64,000 bases of DNA from Streptomyces sp. NBC_01689 (GCF_036250675.1 NZ_CP109592.1:6696001-6760000); one strand, 5' to 3'. Shown: positions 10,177 through 20,200, counted from the stretch's first letter. Numbers and translations are program-made. The notes: generated by a model not told the origin, from the sequence alone.

Positions 10177-11073
10177 ATGACACCGAACGAGGACAAGGAC
10201 ACGGCGACCCGCCGCGAGGTGCTGAAGGGCGAGGCGGAGGCGACCTCCGCCGCGCGGACCCCCCGGGACGGGACGACACCGCGGACCGAGACCGGGAAGA
10301 CCGACGCCGGGAAGGCCGGCGCCGAGAGGACCGAGGCCGAGAGGGCCGAGGCCGGGAACACCGAGGGCACGGCGGTGCGGGGGGAGCCCCGCCGTGGCCG
10401 CGAGGCCGCGGACACCGGCCACGAGGCACCGGACCGGGCGGCCGGTCCGGGTGAGCGCGACACGGCGGCACGCACGCCCTTCCCCGCGCCCTCCCGTCCG
10501 ACCGCGACCCCGTCCGGCGCCACCGCGGACGATCACCGTGAGACACCGGACCGGGCCGCCTCCACCACCGGCGAGCACGCCGTGACGCCGCGTACCCCGG
10601 TCCCGCTGGGTTCCCGCGAGGCCACCACTTCCCGTGACGCCACCCCGTCCCGTGACGCCAAGGGCTCACGCGGCACCGGGACGGAGACCGCCGCGCAGAC
10701 CGGCGGCCGTGCCGGAGCCGCCTCCCGCGAGTCGGCCCGTACCGGATCGGACGACCCGGACACGGCCCGTGGGAACGGCGTCCACGCGGCGGACGGCACC
10801 GCGCTGCTGTCGCACGACGCGTGCGACACGTACGCGCTGCGGATGCGGCACGCGGTCGGCGGGTTCGTCGACGGTCCGCGGGCGTCCGTCGAGGAGGCCG
10901 ACCATGTCCTCGAGGAGCTCACGGCGCAGTTCACGGACGCGGTGGCCCGGCGCCGGCGCACGCTGCGCACGTCCTGGGAGAAGGCCGGTGCGGACGAGGC
11001 GTCCGACACCGAGCAACTCCGCCTGGCCCTGCGGGACTACCGTGAGGTCACGGAGCGCCTGCTGCACCTCTGA
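10177..11073 (+). CDS. Disordered-tail protein sharing a domain with its upstream neighbour
   Basis: 298 aa. Residues 1 to about 200 are low-complexity (Thr, Ala, Glu, Arg, Gly), with repeated E-R-T-E-A-E-R-A-E-A segments and no fold visible. The last ~95 residues form a helical domain with GGFVDGPRASVEEADHVLEEL and DTEQLRLALRDYREVTERLL, matching in order and spacing the FVD-PR-x-x-V-x-x-A-D/E-x-L-L and (G/D)TE(E/Q)LR motifs of the protein encoded just upstream. It has no signal peptide or membrane helix, so the upstream partner may tether it. ATG 10177 has GAGGAAGG about 8 bases before it. Function unknown. Confidence 0.7.
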   Translation: MTPNEDKDTATRREVLKGEAEATSAARTPRDGTTPRTETGKTDAGKAGAERTEAERAEAGNTEGTAVRGEPRRGREAADTGHEAPDRAAGPGERDTAARTPFPAPSRPTATPSGATADDHRETPDRAASTTGEHAVTPRTPVPLGSREATTSRDATPSRDAKGSRGTGTETAAQTGGRAGAASRESARTGSDDPDTARGNGVHAADGTALLSHDACDTYALRMRHAVGGFVDGPRASVEEADHVLEELTAQFTDAVARRRRTLRTSWEKAGADEASDTEQLRLALRDYREVTERLLHL

Positions 11074-11092
11074 CAGGCGCCGCACGGCAGTC

Positions 11093-11134
11093 GTGAGGCC
11101 GCGTCCCGGACCATGGTCCGGGACGCGGCCTCAC
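11093..11134. terminator. Perfect 42-bp palindrome, bidirectional terminator
   Basis: GTGAGGCCGCGTCCCGGACC and its exact complement meet at CCATGG, giving 21-bp arms with no designed loop. It lies between two convergent genes (ends at 11073 and 11147), the expected place for a shared intrinsic terminator. There is no U-tract, as is common in Streptomyces. Confidence 0.8.
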
Positions 11135-11146
11135 GCGTGGCGGAGG

Positions 11147-11551
11147 TCACCGGACCCGCCGCTCGCGCCAGTCCCGGACGATCTCGTCCACGTCGTAGGG
11201 CTTGAGCCCGAGGGGAGGCCCCGGCGGCGGCTTGAACATGACCTCGCGGATCTTCGCGTTGATGTCCTCGACGATCCGGCGCACGGCCCGCTCCGAGGGC
11301 GCCACCGACGCCGCCGCGAGCGCGTCCTCGGCCTCCTTGCGCAGGGCCAGGGTCGGAGGCAGCACCGACAGGCCCTCACGGGCCATCTTCCGCTTGATCC
11401 ACCACAGTTCGTCGTACGACGTGTCGGTCACCTCGGGCAGCGGCTTGCCCGCGCCGGGCAGATCCGTGAACTCACCGCGTGCCTCCGCCTCGCGGATCTG
11501 CCGGTCGACCCAGGACTCGAAGCTGACGCCGGGTGGCTTGCGCTCGGTCAT
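11147..11551 (-). CDS. DUF1992 domain protein (DnaJC28-like)
   Basis: 134 aa, matching the DUF1992 family size. The signature is visible: FESWVDRQIREAEARGEF, then DLPGAGKPLP, and DELWWIKRKMAREGLSVLPPTLALRKEAE, the 'RE-x-L-x-x-LP-x-x-L' helix conserved from bacteria to the C-terminal region of human DNAJC28. The molecular role is not established. ATG 11551 is the only sensible start. It shares a terminator with the upstream convergent gene and is divergent from the FHA-like gene at 11684, leaving a 132-bp promoter region. Confidence 0.85.
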   Translation of the reverse strand: MTERKPPGVSFESWVDRQIREAEARGEFTDLPGAGKPLPEVTDTSYDELWWIKRKMAREGLSVLPPTLALRKEAEDALAAASVAPSERAVRRIVEDINAKIREVMFKPPPGPPLGLKPYDVDEIVRDWRERRVR

Positions 11552-11683
11552 ACATCCATTGTGCCGGAGGACGCCCGAGCGGACGATCGGGCGAATTATC
11601 ATGCGGCGGCGGTGCGTCAACCACGCCCGGCACAAGGACGATCGACCCGGTGGGACCGACCACCGGAACGCGAAGGAGCGCAC

Positions 11684-12079
11684 GTGCTCGAACTCACCAT
11701 GGCCTCGGTCACCGGGGCGGACGCGGGTGCGACGGCCGGAATGCTGATGGCCGACGCACCGAGCGACCCCGGCGCCGTGCTGCGGGTGGGCCGGGACCGG
11801 ACCGTGTGCCGGCTCGCCACCCCCGACGACTGGCTGTTCGTCTCCCGGGTCCATCTGGAGTTCCTGTGCGGCCCGGAGGGTTCCTGGCAGGTCACCTGGC
11901 TGCACGGGTCCCGCCCGGACCCCTCCTCGGAGGTCCGGCTGACCTTCGCCGGGATGTCGACCCAGCCCGTGCCGTACGGCGGGACGGCACAGCTCCCGGC
12001 GGGCAGCTCGGGAGAGATCGTGATCTTCGACCGCACCGGTCCGCAGAGCGTGAACGTGGGCTTCTACCACGAGTCGTAG
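11684..12079 (+). CDS. Small FHA-like domain protein
   Basis: 131 aa. The middle resembles a forkhead-associated fold: VLRVGRDRTVCRL, then WLFVSRVHLEFLCGPEG and WQVTWLHGSRP, matching the G-R, S-R-x-H and N/G-x-(S/T) elements that bind phosphothreonine. The GRD and SRVH motifs are intact, so binding is plausible. There is no signal peptide or second domain. It starts at GTG 11684 behind GAAGGAG (5-base spacing). Its partner kinase is not in the neighbourhood. An alternative view is a structural beta-sandwich without phosphopeptide binding. Confidence 0.7.
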   Translation: MLELTMASVTGADAGATAGMLMADAPSDPGAVLRVGRDRTVCRLATPDDWLFVSRVHLEFLCGPEGSWQVTWLHGSRPDPSSEVRLTFAGMSTQPVPYGGTAQLPAGSSGEIVIFDRTGPQSVNVGFYHES

Positions 12080-12217
12080 GGCCGGGGAGCGGGGCGGCCG
12101 GACCCAGGACGTGCCGTCCGGACCAGGTGGGGGCGCGGGGTGTCGCGCGCCGGTGCCGCCCGATCCGGCCGGCAGGGCCTGGGCCGCGCCGGGCAGACGA
12201 GACTGTGCGGACAGCCC

Positions 12218-12889
12218 TCAGTCGAGGACCCGGGCCAGCGCGAACCCGTCGTACCCCTTGCTGCCCACCGTCTGGATCGCCGTACCGCTCAGTCTGGGGT
12301 GGGCGGCGATCAGTTCCAGCGCGGCGCGGGTGCCGCGCACGCTCGGGTCGGTGCTGCCCGCCTCGGTCACCTGCCCCTCGCGCACGACGTTGTCGACGAC
12401 GATCAGGCTGCCGGGGCGGGTGAGTTCGAGGGCCCACTCCACGTAGGACGGGTTGTTCACCTTGTCCGCGTCGATGAAGACGAAGTCGAACGGCTCCGGG
12501 TTCTCCTCGGCCAGCTTCGGCAGCGACTCCAGCGCGGGCCCCACCCGCACCTCGGCGATCCGGTCGAGCCCGGCGCGGGCGAGATTGCGGCGGGCGACCT
12601 CGGCGTGCTTGGCGTCGTACTCGAAGGTCACCAGCCGGCCGTCGGCGGGCAGCGCGCGGCCCAGCCAGATCGTGCTGTAGCCGCCGAGGGTGCCGATCTC
12701 CAGGATGCGGCGCGCGCCCTGGATCAGGGCCAGGAGCTGGAGCAGCTTGCCCTGGTTCGGCGCGACGGCGATCTTCGGGAGTCCGGCGGCGTCGCTGTCG
12801 CGCAGGGCGGCGGCCAGGGTCTCGTCGGCGGGGGCGAGCAGGGCGGTGAAGTAGTCGTCGACGTCGTTCCACAACTGCGACTCGCTCAT
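12218..12889 (-). CDS. Class I SAM-dependent O-methyltransferase
   Basis: 223 aa, the standard length for the catechol/caffeoyl-CoA-type O-methyltransferase family. It shows LEIGTLGGYSTIWLGRAL (SAM-binding motif I), VTFEYDAKHAEVARRNL (acidic ribose-binding residue), DFVFIDADKVNNPSYVEWAL (metal-coordinating Asp residues) and LIVVDNVVREGQV (DNV motif). It transfers a methyl group to a hydroxyl of a small molecule with a divalent metal. The substrate is unknown. ATG 12889 starts it; no operon partner is adjacent. Confidence 0.88.
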   Translation of the reverse strand: MSESQLWNDVDDYFTALLAPADETLAAALRDSDAAGLPKIAVAPNQGKLLQLLALIQGARRILEIGTLGGYSTIWLGRALPADGRLVTFEYDAKHAEVARRNLARAGLDRIAEVRVGPALESLPKLAEENPEPFDFVFIDADKVNNPSYVEWALELTRPGSLIVVDNVVREGQVTEAGSTDPSVRGTRAALELIAAHPRLSGTAIQTVGSKGYDGFALARVLD

Positions 12890-13118
12890 GCACCATGCCT
12901 TTCGTATGCCTAGTTAGAGGCGCTAACCAGTTTCGCCGACGAATCTAGTCGTGTCCCGCGCGCTTGTCAGCCGGATACCGGCCCGGTCCCCCGTGCGCGG
13001 CGCCGGCGTGGGCCGATCGGCGCAGGTGGGACCGGAGGCGCGGGACCGGAGGCGTGGGACCTGGCCGCGGGACCGGGCGGGTCAAGGCGCGGGACCGGGT
13101 CGCGGGGCCGGGCAGGGG

Positions 13119-14585
13119 TCAGGCGCGGGCCCCGGCGGCACGCGGGCTGCCGGGCCCGGAGCCGGAGGCGGACTTGTGGCCGGCAGCAGCGTCGGGACGG
13201 GTGCCGGGCTCGACGGCCGGGGCGGATCCGGGCAGCGGCCGGCCCGCCGACTCGGACATGAACCACACCGCCACACCGCCGATCACGGCCGCGGCCATCA
13301 TGTAGTACGCGGGCATCATCATGTTCCCGGTCGCGCCGATGAGCGCGGTGACCACCAGCGGGGTCGTGCCGCCGAAGAGCGAGACGGAGACGTTGAACCC
13401 GATGGAGAGCGAGCCGTAGCGCACCTTCGTCGGGAAGAGCGCGGGCAGCGCGGCCGGCATCGCGGAGGTGAAGCACACCAGCAGCAGACCCAGCGCGCCC
13501 ATGCCGAGCGCGACCGCGAGCAGGCTGCCCTGGCGGATCAGCAGCACGGCCGGGACGGACAGCGTGAGGAACCCGGCGCACCCGGCGGCGATCACCGGGC
13601 GGCGGCCGATCCGGTCGGTCAGCGCGCCCGCGAAGGGCTGCACGATCATCATCACGGCCATCACGGCGAGGACGACCAGCAGGCCGTGCGTCTCGTCGTA
13701 CTTCAGCTCGCTGGTCAGATAGCTCGGCATGTACGACAGCAGCATGTAGTCGGTGACGTTGAAGACCAGCACCAGGCCGACGCAGAGCAGCAGCGCGCGC
13801 CACTGGCCGGCGAGCATCACGCGCAGCGGCACCTTCGGGCGGTCCTTCTCCTTCTTCGAGGCCTTCGCCAGCTCCGCCGCGAACGCCGGGGTCTCCTCCA
13901 GGCGCATCCGCAGATACAGCCCGATGACACCCATCGGGCCCGCGATCAGGAACGGCACGCGCCAGCCCCAGGCCAGCAGGGACTCGGTGGACAGGAACGC
14001 GGTCATGAGGGTGACCAGTCCCGCGCCGCCGATGTAGCCGGCGAGCGTGCCGAACTCCAGCCAGCTCCCGAAGAAGCCGCGCTTCTTGTCCGGCGCGTAC
14101 TCGGCGATGAAGGTGGAGGCGCCCGCGTACTCGCCGCCGGTGGAGAAGCCCTGGACCAGCCGGGCCGCGAGCAGCAGGAGGGGAGCGCCGACGCCGATCG
14201 TCGCGTACGACGGGATCAGACCGATCGCGAAGGTGCCCGCCGCCATCATGATCATGGTGAGCGCCAGGACCTTCTGGCGGCCGACGCGGTCGCCCAGCGG
14301 GCCGAAGACCATGCCGCCCAGCGGGCGGACCAGGAAGGCCGCGGCGAACGCGCCGAAGGTGGACAGCAGCTGCGCCGTGGGGTTGCCGGACGGGAAGAAG
14401 ACCTTGCCCAGGGTGACCGCGATGTAGCTGTAGACACCGAAGTCGAACCACTCCATCGCGTTGCCGAGGGCGGCCGCCTTGACGGCGCGCTTCACCAGGG
14501 CGGGGTCGATGACGGTGACCTCCGGCCGCACGGGGGGCCGGAGCCGGACGGGGGCGACGGGAGCGACGGGAGTGACGGAGGGCAA
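13119..14585 (-). CDS. MFS transporter, metabolite:H+ symporter (MHS) type
   Basis: 488 aa with 12 predicted helices. The N-terminus LGNAMEWFDFGVYSYIA is the MHS-family signature shared with ProP and KgtP, and GPLGDRVGRQKVLALTM is the MFS motif A loop; a second copy (ALTDRIGRRPVIAAG) begins the C-terminal half. RLVQGFSTGGEYAGASTFIAEYAP is the conserved helix-5 region of the family. These proteins import dicarboxylates, betaine or proline with protons. The specificity here is not clear. The start is taken as TTG 14585 (AGCGGAACC upstream). The long hydrophilic C-terminus is Pro/Ala/Gly-rich. Confidence 0.87.
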   Translation of the reverse strand: MPSVTPVAPVAPVRLRPPVRPEVTVIDPALVKRAVKAAALGNAMEWFDFGVYSYIAVTLGKVFFPSGNPTAQLLSTFGAFAAAFLVRPLGGMVFGPLGDRVGRQKVLALTMIMMAAGTFAIGLIPSYATIGVGAPLLLLAARLVQGFSTGGEYAGASTFIAEYAPDKKRGFFGSWLEFGTLAGYIGGAGLVTLMTAFLSTESLLAWGWRVPFLIAGPMGVIGLYLRMRLEETPAFAAELAKASKKEKDRPKVPLRVMLAGQWRALLLCVGLVLVFNVTDYMLLSYMPSYLTSELKYDETHGLLVVLAVMAVMMIVQPFAGALTDRIGRRPVIAAGCAGFLTLSVPAVLLIRQGSLLAVALGMGALGLLLVCFTSAMPAALPALFPTKVRYGSLSIGFNVSVSLFGGTTPLVVTALIGATGNMMMPAYYMMAAAVIGGVAVWFMSESAGRPLPGSAPAVEPGTRPDAAAGHKSASGSGPGSPRAAGARA

Positions 14586-14779
14586 GGTTCCGCTCGCCTG
14601 CCTTTCGACGGGGACAAGGACGTGGTCCGTCCGCGAGGTGACCCGGGACCGACCGAAAAGCGACCATAGGGTCGTCGCCGGACGTCACGTGTCGTGGCCG
14701 TACCGGTGCGCAACGTGCACAAACACCGTGTGCGCAGGGGCGACGGGCCGATCGGGGGCCGGATCCGGATGGCCTGTCT

Positions 14780-14815
14780 GTGACCTTTGTCGCGGGTGAA
14801 TGTGATCCATGTCGC
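14780..14815. promoter_or_regulatory. Two 14-bp direct repeats in a divergent promoter region
   Basis: GTGACCTTTGTCGC (14780-14793) and GTGATCCATGTCGC (14802-14815) match at 11 of 14 positions and are 22 bp apart, two helical turns, so proteins bound to them would sit on one face. They lie in the 411-bp gap (14586-14996) between the divergent MHS transporter and the GT87-PAP2 gene. The rest of the gap shows no gene. Their role as an activator or repressor site is inferred. Confidence 0.35.
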
Positions 14816-14996
14816 AGACCGCGGGGGGAACCGGACCGAACTCGCACTATCGTCATCCGGACAAAAGGTGGGAGGACGTCAGGTGAAGGGGGGGTTGCCT
14901 GCGTCCTTCCAGGGGGGCGGTGCGAGCCTCTAGGGCACGGGACGGAAACCGGCACACGGGATACGCGGGACGAACGGGGCGGGAGGCCGACGGGGC

Positions 14997-17117
14997 GTGG
15001 CGAATGTGGAGCACGGCGGAGGAGCGGGTGGTGCCTTCGGAACGGGGGCGGCGGAATCGGCGAAGGCACGGCTGCGCACGATCCGTGTCGGACTGTGGCT
15101 GATCGTCGCGATCCTCGCGGTGCGACAGGTCGCCGTCGTGCTGAGCACCCCCAGAGGGGACCGGCTGACCGACCTGGAGACCTGGGTCGGGCCGGAGGGC
15201 GTCCTGCACGTCAAGGGCTCGCTGTACGACTCGACGCAGTTCACCGGGACCCCTTTCGGGGGACTCGTCCTCAAGCCGCTCACCCGCGCCGCCGAACAGG
15301 CGCTCGGCTGGGGATGGACCTTCGGCACCCTGTCGCTGGTCGTCGCGCTCGGTGCGGTCGCGGCTCGCGCCCTGCCGCCGCCCGTGAGCCGGCGCACCGC
15401 GCTGCTCGCCGCCCCCGTGGCCATCAGCCTGCTGATGCTGTCGCTGCCGGTACGCAACGCCCTCTACCTCGGCCAGACCAGCATCATCCCCGTCCTGCTC
15501 GTCCTGCTGGGGTGTTTCACGGTCCGCGGGGAGCGCGCGAGCGGGGTCCTGATCGGCCTCGCGGCGGCGCTGCAGCCCACCGTGCTGCTCTTCGCCCCGC
15601 TGCTCTGGTTCACCGGGCGCCGCCGCGCCGCCGTGTCCGGCGCGCTCACCTTCGCCGCCGGCACCGCCCTCGCCTGGGCCGCGATGCCGCACGACTCCCA
15701 CACGTACTGGGTGCACCACCTCGGCGGTGTCGGACTCGGCGGGGACGCCGACGGCCTCGCCAACCAGTCGCTGCACGGCGCGCTGCTGCGCCTCGGCCTC
15801 AACGGCCCGCTGGAGATCGGGCTGTTCCTGCTGCTCGGCGCGGCCGTCACGGTCCTCGGCCTGCGCCGTGCCGTGCGCTACGCCGAGGACGGACAACTGC
15901 TGCTGGCCGTGGCGGTCACCGGCTGCGTCGCCGTCGCCGTCTCGCCCACCTCCTGGCAGCACCAGTTGCTGTGGGTCCTGCTGGCGCTGGTCGGCCGGGT
16001 CGGCAGGAGGGCCTCGGACCGCGCCATGTGGCCCGTCGCCGTCGTCCTCGTCATGACGCTGCCCGCGAAGATGATGCTGCCGAACATGGCGGCGCTGCAC
16101 CCGCTGCGCGACAACGTGGTGCTGATCGCCGCGCTCGCCGCCGCCACGGTCGTGCCGTTCCTCTCCCGCACCTCGGAGCACTACCGCGCGCCGATTCCCA
16201 CCGACTACGCCGAGGCCGTCCCCGCCCGTTGGAAGCGGGTGCCGCTGCTGCCCTTCCTCGGCCGGGTCCGCAGCCGTCCGAACCTGCTCCTCGAACTGCT
16301 CCTGATCCGCGTCGGTTACGCGGCCTACCAGCAGGTCAGGCTGGCCGCGACGGGCGGCACCAACGCGGGCGGCAGGCCCACCGCCGAGCACCACGGCGAG
16401 CAGATCCTCTCCATCGAACGGTTCCTGCACATCGACATCGAACACTGGGCCAACCATGCGGTGTTCAAGGTCGGGTGGCTGCGGGACTTCTTCGACTTCT
16501 ACTACGAGTCGTTCCACTTCGTCGTCCCGCTCACCGTCCTCGCCCTGCTCTACATCCGCCGTCCCGGCGACTACCGCTGGGCGCGCTCGGCACTCGGCTT
16601 CGCCACCCTGCTCGCGCTCGTCGGCTTCTGGCTCTACCCGCTGGCCCCGCCGCGTCTGATGCCGGGGCTGGGTGTCATCGACACCGTGCACGGCGTGCAG
16701 GACTTCTCCAAGCCGGACTACGGCACGCTGACCGCGCTCACCAACCAGTACGCGGCGATGCCCTCCCTGCACTTCGGCTGGTCCCTGTGGTGCGGGCTGG
16801 TGATCGCGATCCTGGCGCCCAAGTGGTGGATGAAGGCGCTCGGTCTGCTGCACCCGCTCTTCACCGTCTCGGCGATCGTGGCGACCGGCAACCACTGGGT
16901 CCTGGACGCGGTGGGCGGCGCGGCGGTCGTCGCCGCGGGCTTCGGGGTGACCCATGTGCTGCAGGGCCCGAGGCCGCGGCCGGCGGCGCGCTCGCTGCGG
17001 ACCGGCGCGGAGGGGCCGGTCCCGGCGCCCCGCGAGGCGCCGAACGGGAGCGCGGCGGCCGACGGCCCGGCGGACGGCCGTGCCGAGGGCAGCCCGGCGG
17101 GCCGTCCCTCGGGCTGA
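14997..17117 (+). CDS. GT87-type mannosyltransferase fused to a PAP2 phosphatase domain
   Basis: 706 aa. Residues ~30-410 are a polytopic membrane region with features of the GT87/DUF2029 polyprenol-phosphate-mannose-dependent transferases (large first loop with LETWVGPEGVLHVKGSLYDS; later NQSLHGALLRL). After a cytosolic link, residues ~450-650 form a second membrane module of the PAP2/Aur1 type, with AAMPSLHFGWSLWCG (catalytic His of motif C2) and VATGNHWVLDAVGG (motif C3 His and Asp). The first motif (K-x6-RP) is not evident, as in inositolphosphotransferase-like members. The protein probably builds or trims a mannosylated phospholipid or lipoglycan at the outer membrane face. GTG 14997 has GGGAGG upstream. 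Confidence 0.8.
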   Translation: MANVEHGGGAGGAFGTGAAESAKARLRTIRVGLWLIVAILAVRQVAVVLSTPRGDRLTDLETWVGPEGVLHVKGSLYDSTQFTGTPFGGLVLKPLTRAAEQALGWGWTFGTLSLVVALGAVAARALPPPVSRRTALLAAPVAISLLMLSLPVRNALYLGQTSIIPVLLVLLGCFTVRGERASGVLIGLAAALQPTVLLFAPLLWFTGRRRAAVSGALTFAAGTALAWAAMPHDSHTYWVHHLGGVGLGGDADGLANQSLHGALLRLGLNGPLEIGLFLLLGAAVTVLGLRRAVRYAEDGQLLLAVAVTGCVAVAVSPTSWQHQLLWVLLALVGRVGRRASDRAMWPVAVVLVMTLPAKMMLPNMAALHPLRDNVVLIAALAAATVVPFLSRTSEHYRAPIPTDYAEAVPARWKRVPLLPFLGRVRSRPNLLLELLLIRVGYAAYQQVRLAATGGTNAGGRPTAEHHGEQILSIERFLHIDIEHWANHAVFKVGWLRDFFDFYYESFHFVVPLTVLALLYIRRPGDYRWARSALGFATLLALVGFWLYPLAPPRLMPGLGVIDTVHGVQDFSKPDYGTLTALTNQYAAMPSLHFGWSLWCGLVIAILAPKWWMKALGLLHPLFTVSAIVATGNHWVLDAVGGAAVVAAGFGVTHVLQGPRPRPAARSLRTGAEGPVPAPREAPNGSAAADGPADGRAEGSPAGRPSG

Positions 17118-17232
17118 TCCGGAGCGTGTCCCGAGTCGGTCCGGGAGCCTGTGCCGAGTGGAGGGTCCGGAGCGTGTCCCGGGGCGGTCCCGGAGGGTGT
17201 CCCGAGTCGGTCCGGGAACCTGCTTCGAGGCG
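17118..17232. repeat. Imperfect tandem repeat after the GT87-PAP2 gene
   Basis: Variants of GGTCCGGGAGCCTGTGCCGAG follow one another about every 25-30 bp from just after the stop codon. The unit is decayed, with substitutions in each copy. It forms the first part of the 349-bp gap before the P450 gene, which also holds a hexanucleotide repeat and a terminator. No gene is present in this gap. Confidence 0.6.
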
Positions 17233-17248
17233 GCGGCCCGGAGTCTCT

Positions 17249-17294
<46 letters not shown>

Positions 17295-17373
17295 GTCCGC
17301 GTCCGCGTCGGCCCGGCGTCGGGTGGCGTGTCGCGTGACGTGGTCCGTCCGGGGACCGGCGCCCTGGCTCTGG

Positions 17374-17413
17374 GGGAGGCAGGGGCGGAGCGTAGGGGCC
17401 GCCCCTGCCTCCC
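17374..17413. terminator. Intrinsic terminator between convergent GT87-PAP2 and P450 genes
   Basis: GGGAGGCAGGGGCGG pairs perfectly with CCGCCCCTGCCTCCC around a 10-base loop (15-bp stem). It lies 54 bp after the P450 stop on the minus strand and can serve both transcripts. Confidence 0.75.
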
Positions 17414-17466
17414 GCGGGACGGGCCGACGGACGCCGGGAGGCCGTCGGCCCGAGCGGGTGCCGGGG

Positions 17467-18702
17467 TCAGCCGGCGTCGACGCGCAGCTCCTTGACCCCG
17501 TTGATCCACGCGGAGCGCAGCCGGCGCGGGTCGCCCGCGAGGGTGAGGTCCGGCATGGAGTCGGCGATCGCCTGGAAGATGAGGTCGATCTCCAGGACGG
17601 CCAGCGACTTGCCGAGGCAGTAGTGCGGGCCTCCGCCGCCGAAACCGAGGTGGGGGTTGGGGTCGCGTGTGATGTCGAAGTCGTCGGGGTTCCCGAACAC
17701 CTCGGGGTCGTGGTTGGCGGAGGAGTAGAAGAGGCCGACCCGGTCGCCCTTCCTGATCGTCCTGCCGCCGAGCTCGGTGTCCTGGGTCGCCGTGCGCTGG
17801 AAGGAGACCACGGGCGTCGCCCAGCGGACGATCTCCTCGGCGGTGGTGGCCGGACGGTCGCGCTTGTAGAGCTCCCACTGCTCGGGGTGGGTGAGGAAGG
17901 CGTGCATGCCGTGCGTGATGGCGTTGCGGGTCGTCTCGTTGCCCGCGACGGACAGCATCAGCACGAAGAATCCGAACTCGTCGGAACCGAGGTTGCCCTC
18001 GTCCTCGGCCGCCACCAGGGTGCTGACGATGTCCTTCGCCGGGCACTGCTTGCGGTCCGCGGCCATGTTCATGGCGTACGAGATGAGTTCGGTGGCCGAC
18101 TCGGCGCCGACCTCCTCGGTGATGGCGTACTCCGGGTCGTCGTAGGCGATCATCCGGTTGGACCACTCGAAGATCTTGATCCGGTCCTCCTGCGGGACAC
18201 CGATCAGCTCGGCGATGGCCTGGAGGGGCAGTTCGCAGGCGACCTCGGTGACGAAGTCGAAGGGTCCGGAGCGGGCGCGCGCGCCCTCCACGATCGTGCG
18301 GGCGCGGTCGCGCAGCCGCTGCTCCAGGGCCCGGATGGCCCGGGGGGTGAAACCGCGCTGCACGATCTGGCGGACGCGGGTGTGCTCGGGCGGGTCCATG
18401 TTGAGCAGGATCAGCCGCTGGGCGTCGATCGCGTCGCGCTCGATGTGTTCGTTGAAGCGGATGATCGCGGTGTTGAGGGTGGAGGAGAAGATCTCCGGGT
18501 GCGTGGACACGTACCTGACGTCCGCGTGCCTGGTCACCGCCCAGTAGCCCTCGTCCTGGAAGCCGGCCAGATTGGGCGGCTGGGGTATCCAGCGCACCGG
18601 TTCGGCCCGGCGCAGCTCGGCGAACTCCGGCAGGGGCACTCGGTGGTGCAGCAGGTCGGGGTCGGTGAAGTCGAACCCGTCGGGCAGCGCTGGACAGGGC
18701 AT
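17467..18702 (-). CDS. CYP125-like cytochrome P450 (steroid C26/C27-hydroxylase family)
   Basis: 411 aa. P450 landmarks: AGNETTRNAITHGM (I-helix oxygen-binding), EEIVRWATPVVSFQRTA (E-x-x-R K-helix and following strand) and LGFGGGGPHYCLGKSLA (haem-Cys loop). The N-terminus (LPDGFDFTDPDL, PEFAELRR), ERDAIDAQRLILLNMDPPEHT, VACELPLQAIAELIGVPQEDR and NPHLGFGGGG follow the mycobacterial CYP125 family closely. CYP125 oxidises the sterol side-chain terminus, which starts its degradation. ATG 18702 has GGAG 6 bases upstream, preferred over TTG 18708. It is divergent from a FadA5-like thiolase, and both genes have KstR-type boxes in the shared region. Identification is by remembered family pattern; a search would settle it. 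Confidence 0.85.
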   Translation of the reverse strand: MPCPALPDGFDFTDPDLLHHRVPLPEFAELRRAEPVRWIPQPPNLAGFQDEGYWAVTRHADVRYVSTHPEIFSSTLNTAIIRFNEHIERDAIDAQRLILLNMDPPEHTRVRQIVQRGFTPRAIRALEQRLRDRARTIVEGARARSGPFDFVTEVACELPLQAIAELIGVPQEDRIKIFEWSNRMIAYDDPEYAITEEVGAESATELISYAMNMAADRKQCPAKDIVSTLVAAEDEGNLGSDEFGFFVLMLSVAGNETTRNAITHGMHAFLTHPEQWELYKRDRPATTAEEIVRWATPVVSFQRTATQDTELGGRTIRKGDRVGLFYSSANHDPEVFGNPDDFDITRDPNPHLGFGGGGPHYCLGKSLAVLEIDLIFQAIADSMPDLTLAGDPRRLRSAWINGVKELRVDAG

Positions 18703-18780
18703 CGGCAACTCCAGGTCTCACGCGTTCCGTTGTGGCGGCGGCGTTCCGAGGGCCGTGCACCGGAGGCCGGGCCCCAGCGT

Positions 18781-18797
18781 TCTGACGGCCCATCAGA
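18781..18797. promoter_or_regulatory. Palindrome II (TCTGA-N7-TCAGA) upstream of the P450 gene
   Basis: TTCTGA and TCAGAA flank a 7-base spacer, giving a perfect dyad 78 bp upstream of the P450 start. The same arms and spacing recur at four other promoters in this window (30787, 39065, 44270, 51346), each before a gene with a proposed fatty-acid or sterol role. The binding regulator is unknown. Confidence 0.6.
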
Positions 18798-18818
18798 AAA
18801 GGGAATCGCCGTGAAGGT

Positions 18819-18832
18819 AGTAACGGGTTCTA
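18819..18832. promoter_or_regulatory. KstR-type box, one mismatch, P450 side
   Basis: AGTAACGGGTTCTA matches the mycobacterial KstR consensus TNNAACNNGTTNNA except for the first base. It lies 117 bp upstream of the P450 start, just beyond palindrome II. Function is inferred from the consensus and from the KstR homologue encoded at 32566-33213. Confidence 0.45.
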
Positions 18833-18949
18833 CAAGTCGCAAGGGGTGCGGCACCCTCAATTGCGCCTGGAGACGGTGAGGACGGCGACTTCGGGGCCTG
18901 CACGACCCTTGCGGCGCGGGGGTCCCGCTCAGCAGACTGCACGGAGAAC

Positions 18950-18963
18950 TAGTACACGTTCTA
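18950..18963. promoter_or_regulatory. KstR-type box, one mismatch, thiolase side
   Basis: TAGTACACGTTCTA fits TNNAACNNGTTNNA with one mismatch (TAC for AAC). The dyad extends outward as GAACTAG and CTAGTTC, making a 22-bp inverted repeat. It sits 68 bp upstream of the FadA5-like gene start and would cover its promoter. Confidence 0.6.
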
Positions 18964-18964
18964 G

Positions 18965-20200
<1,236 letters not shown>

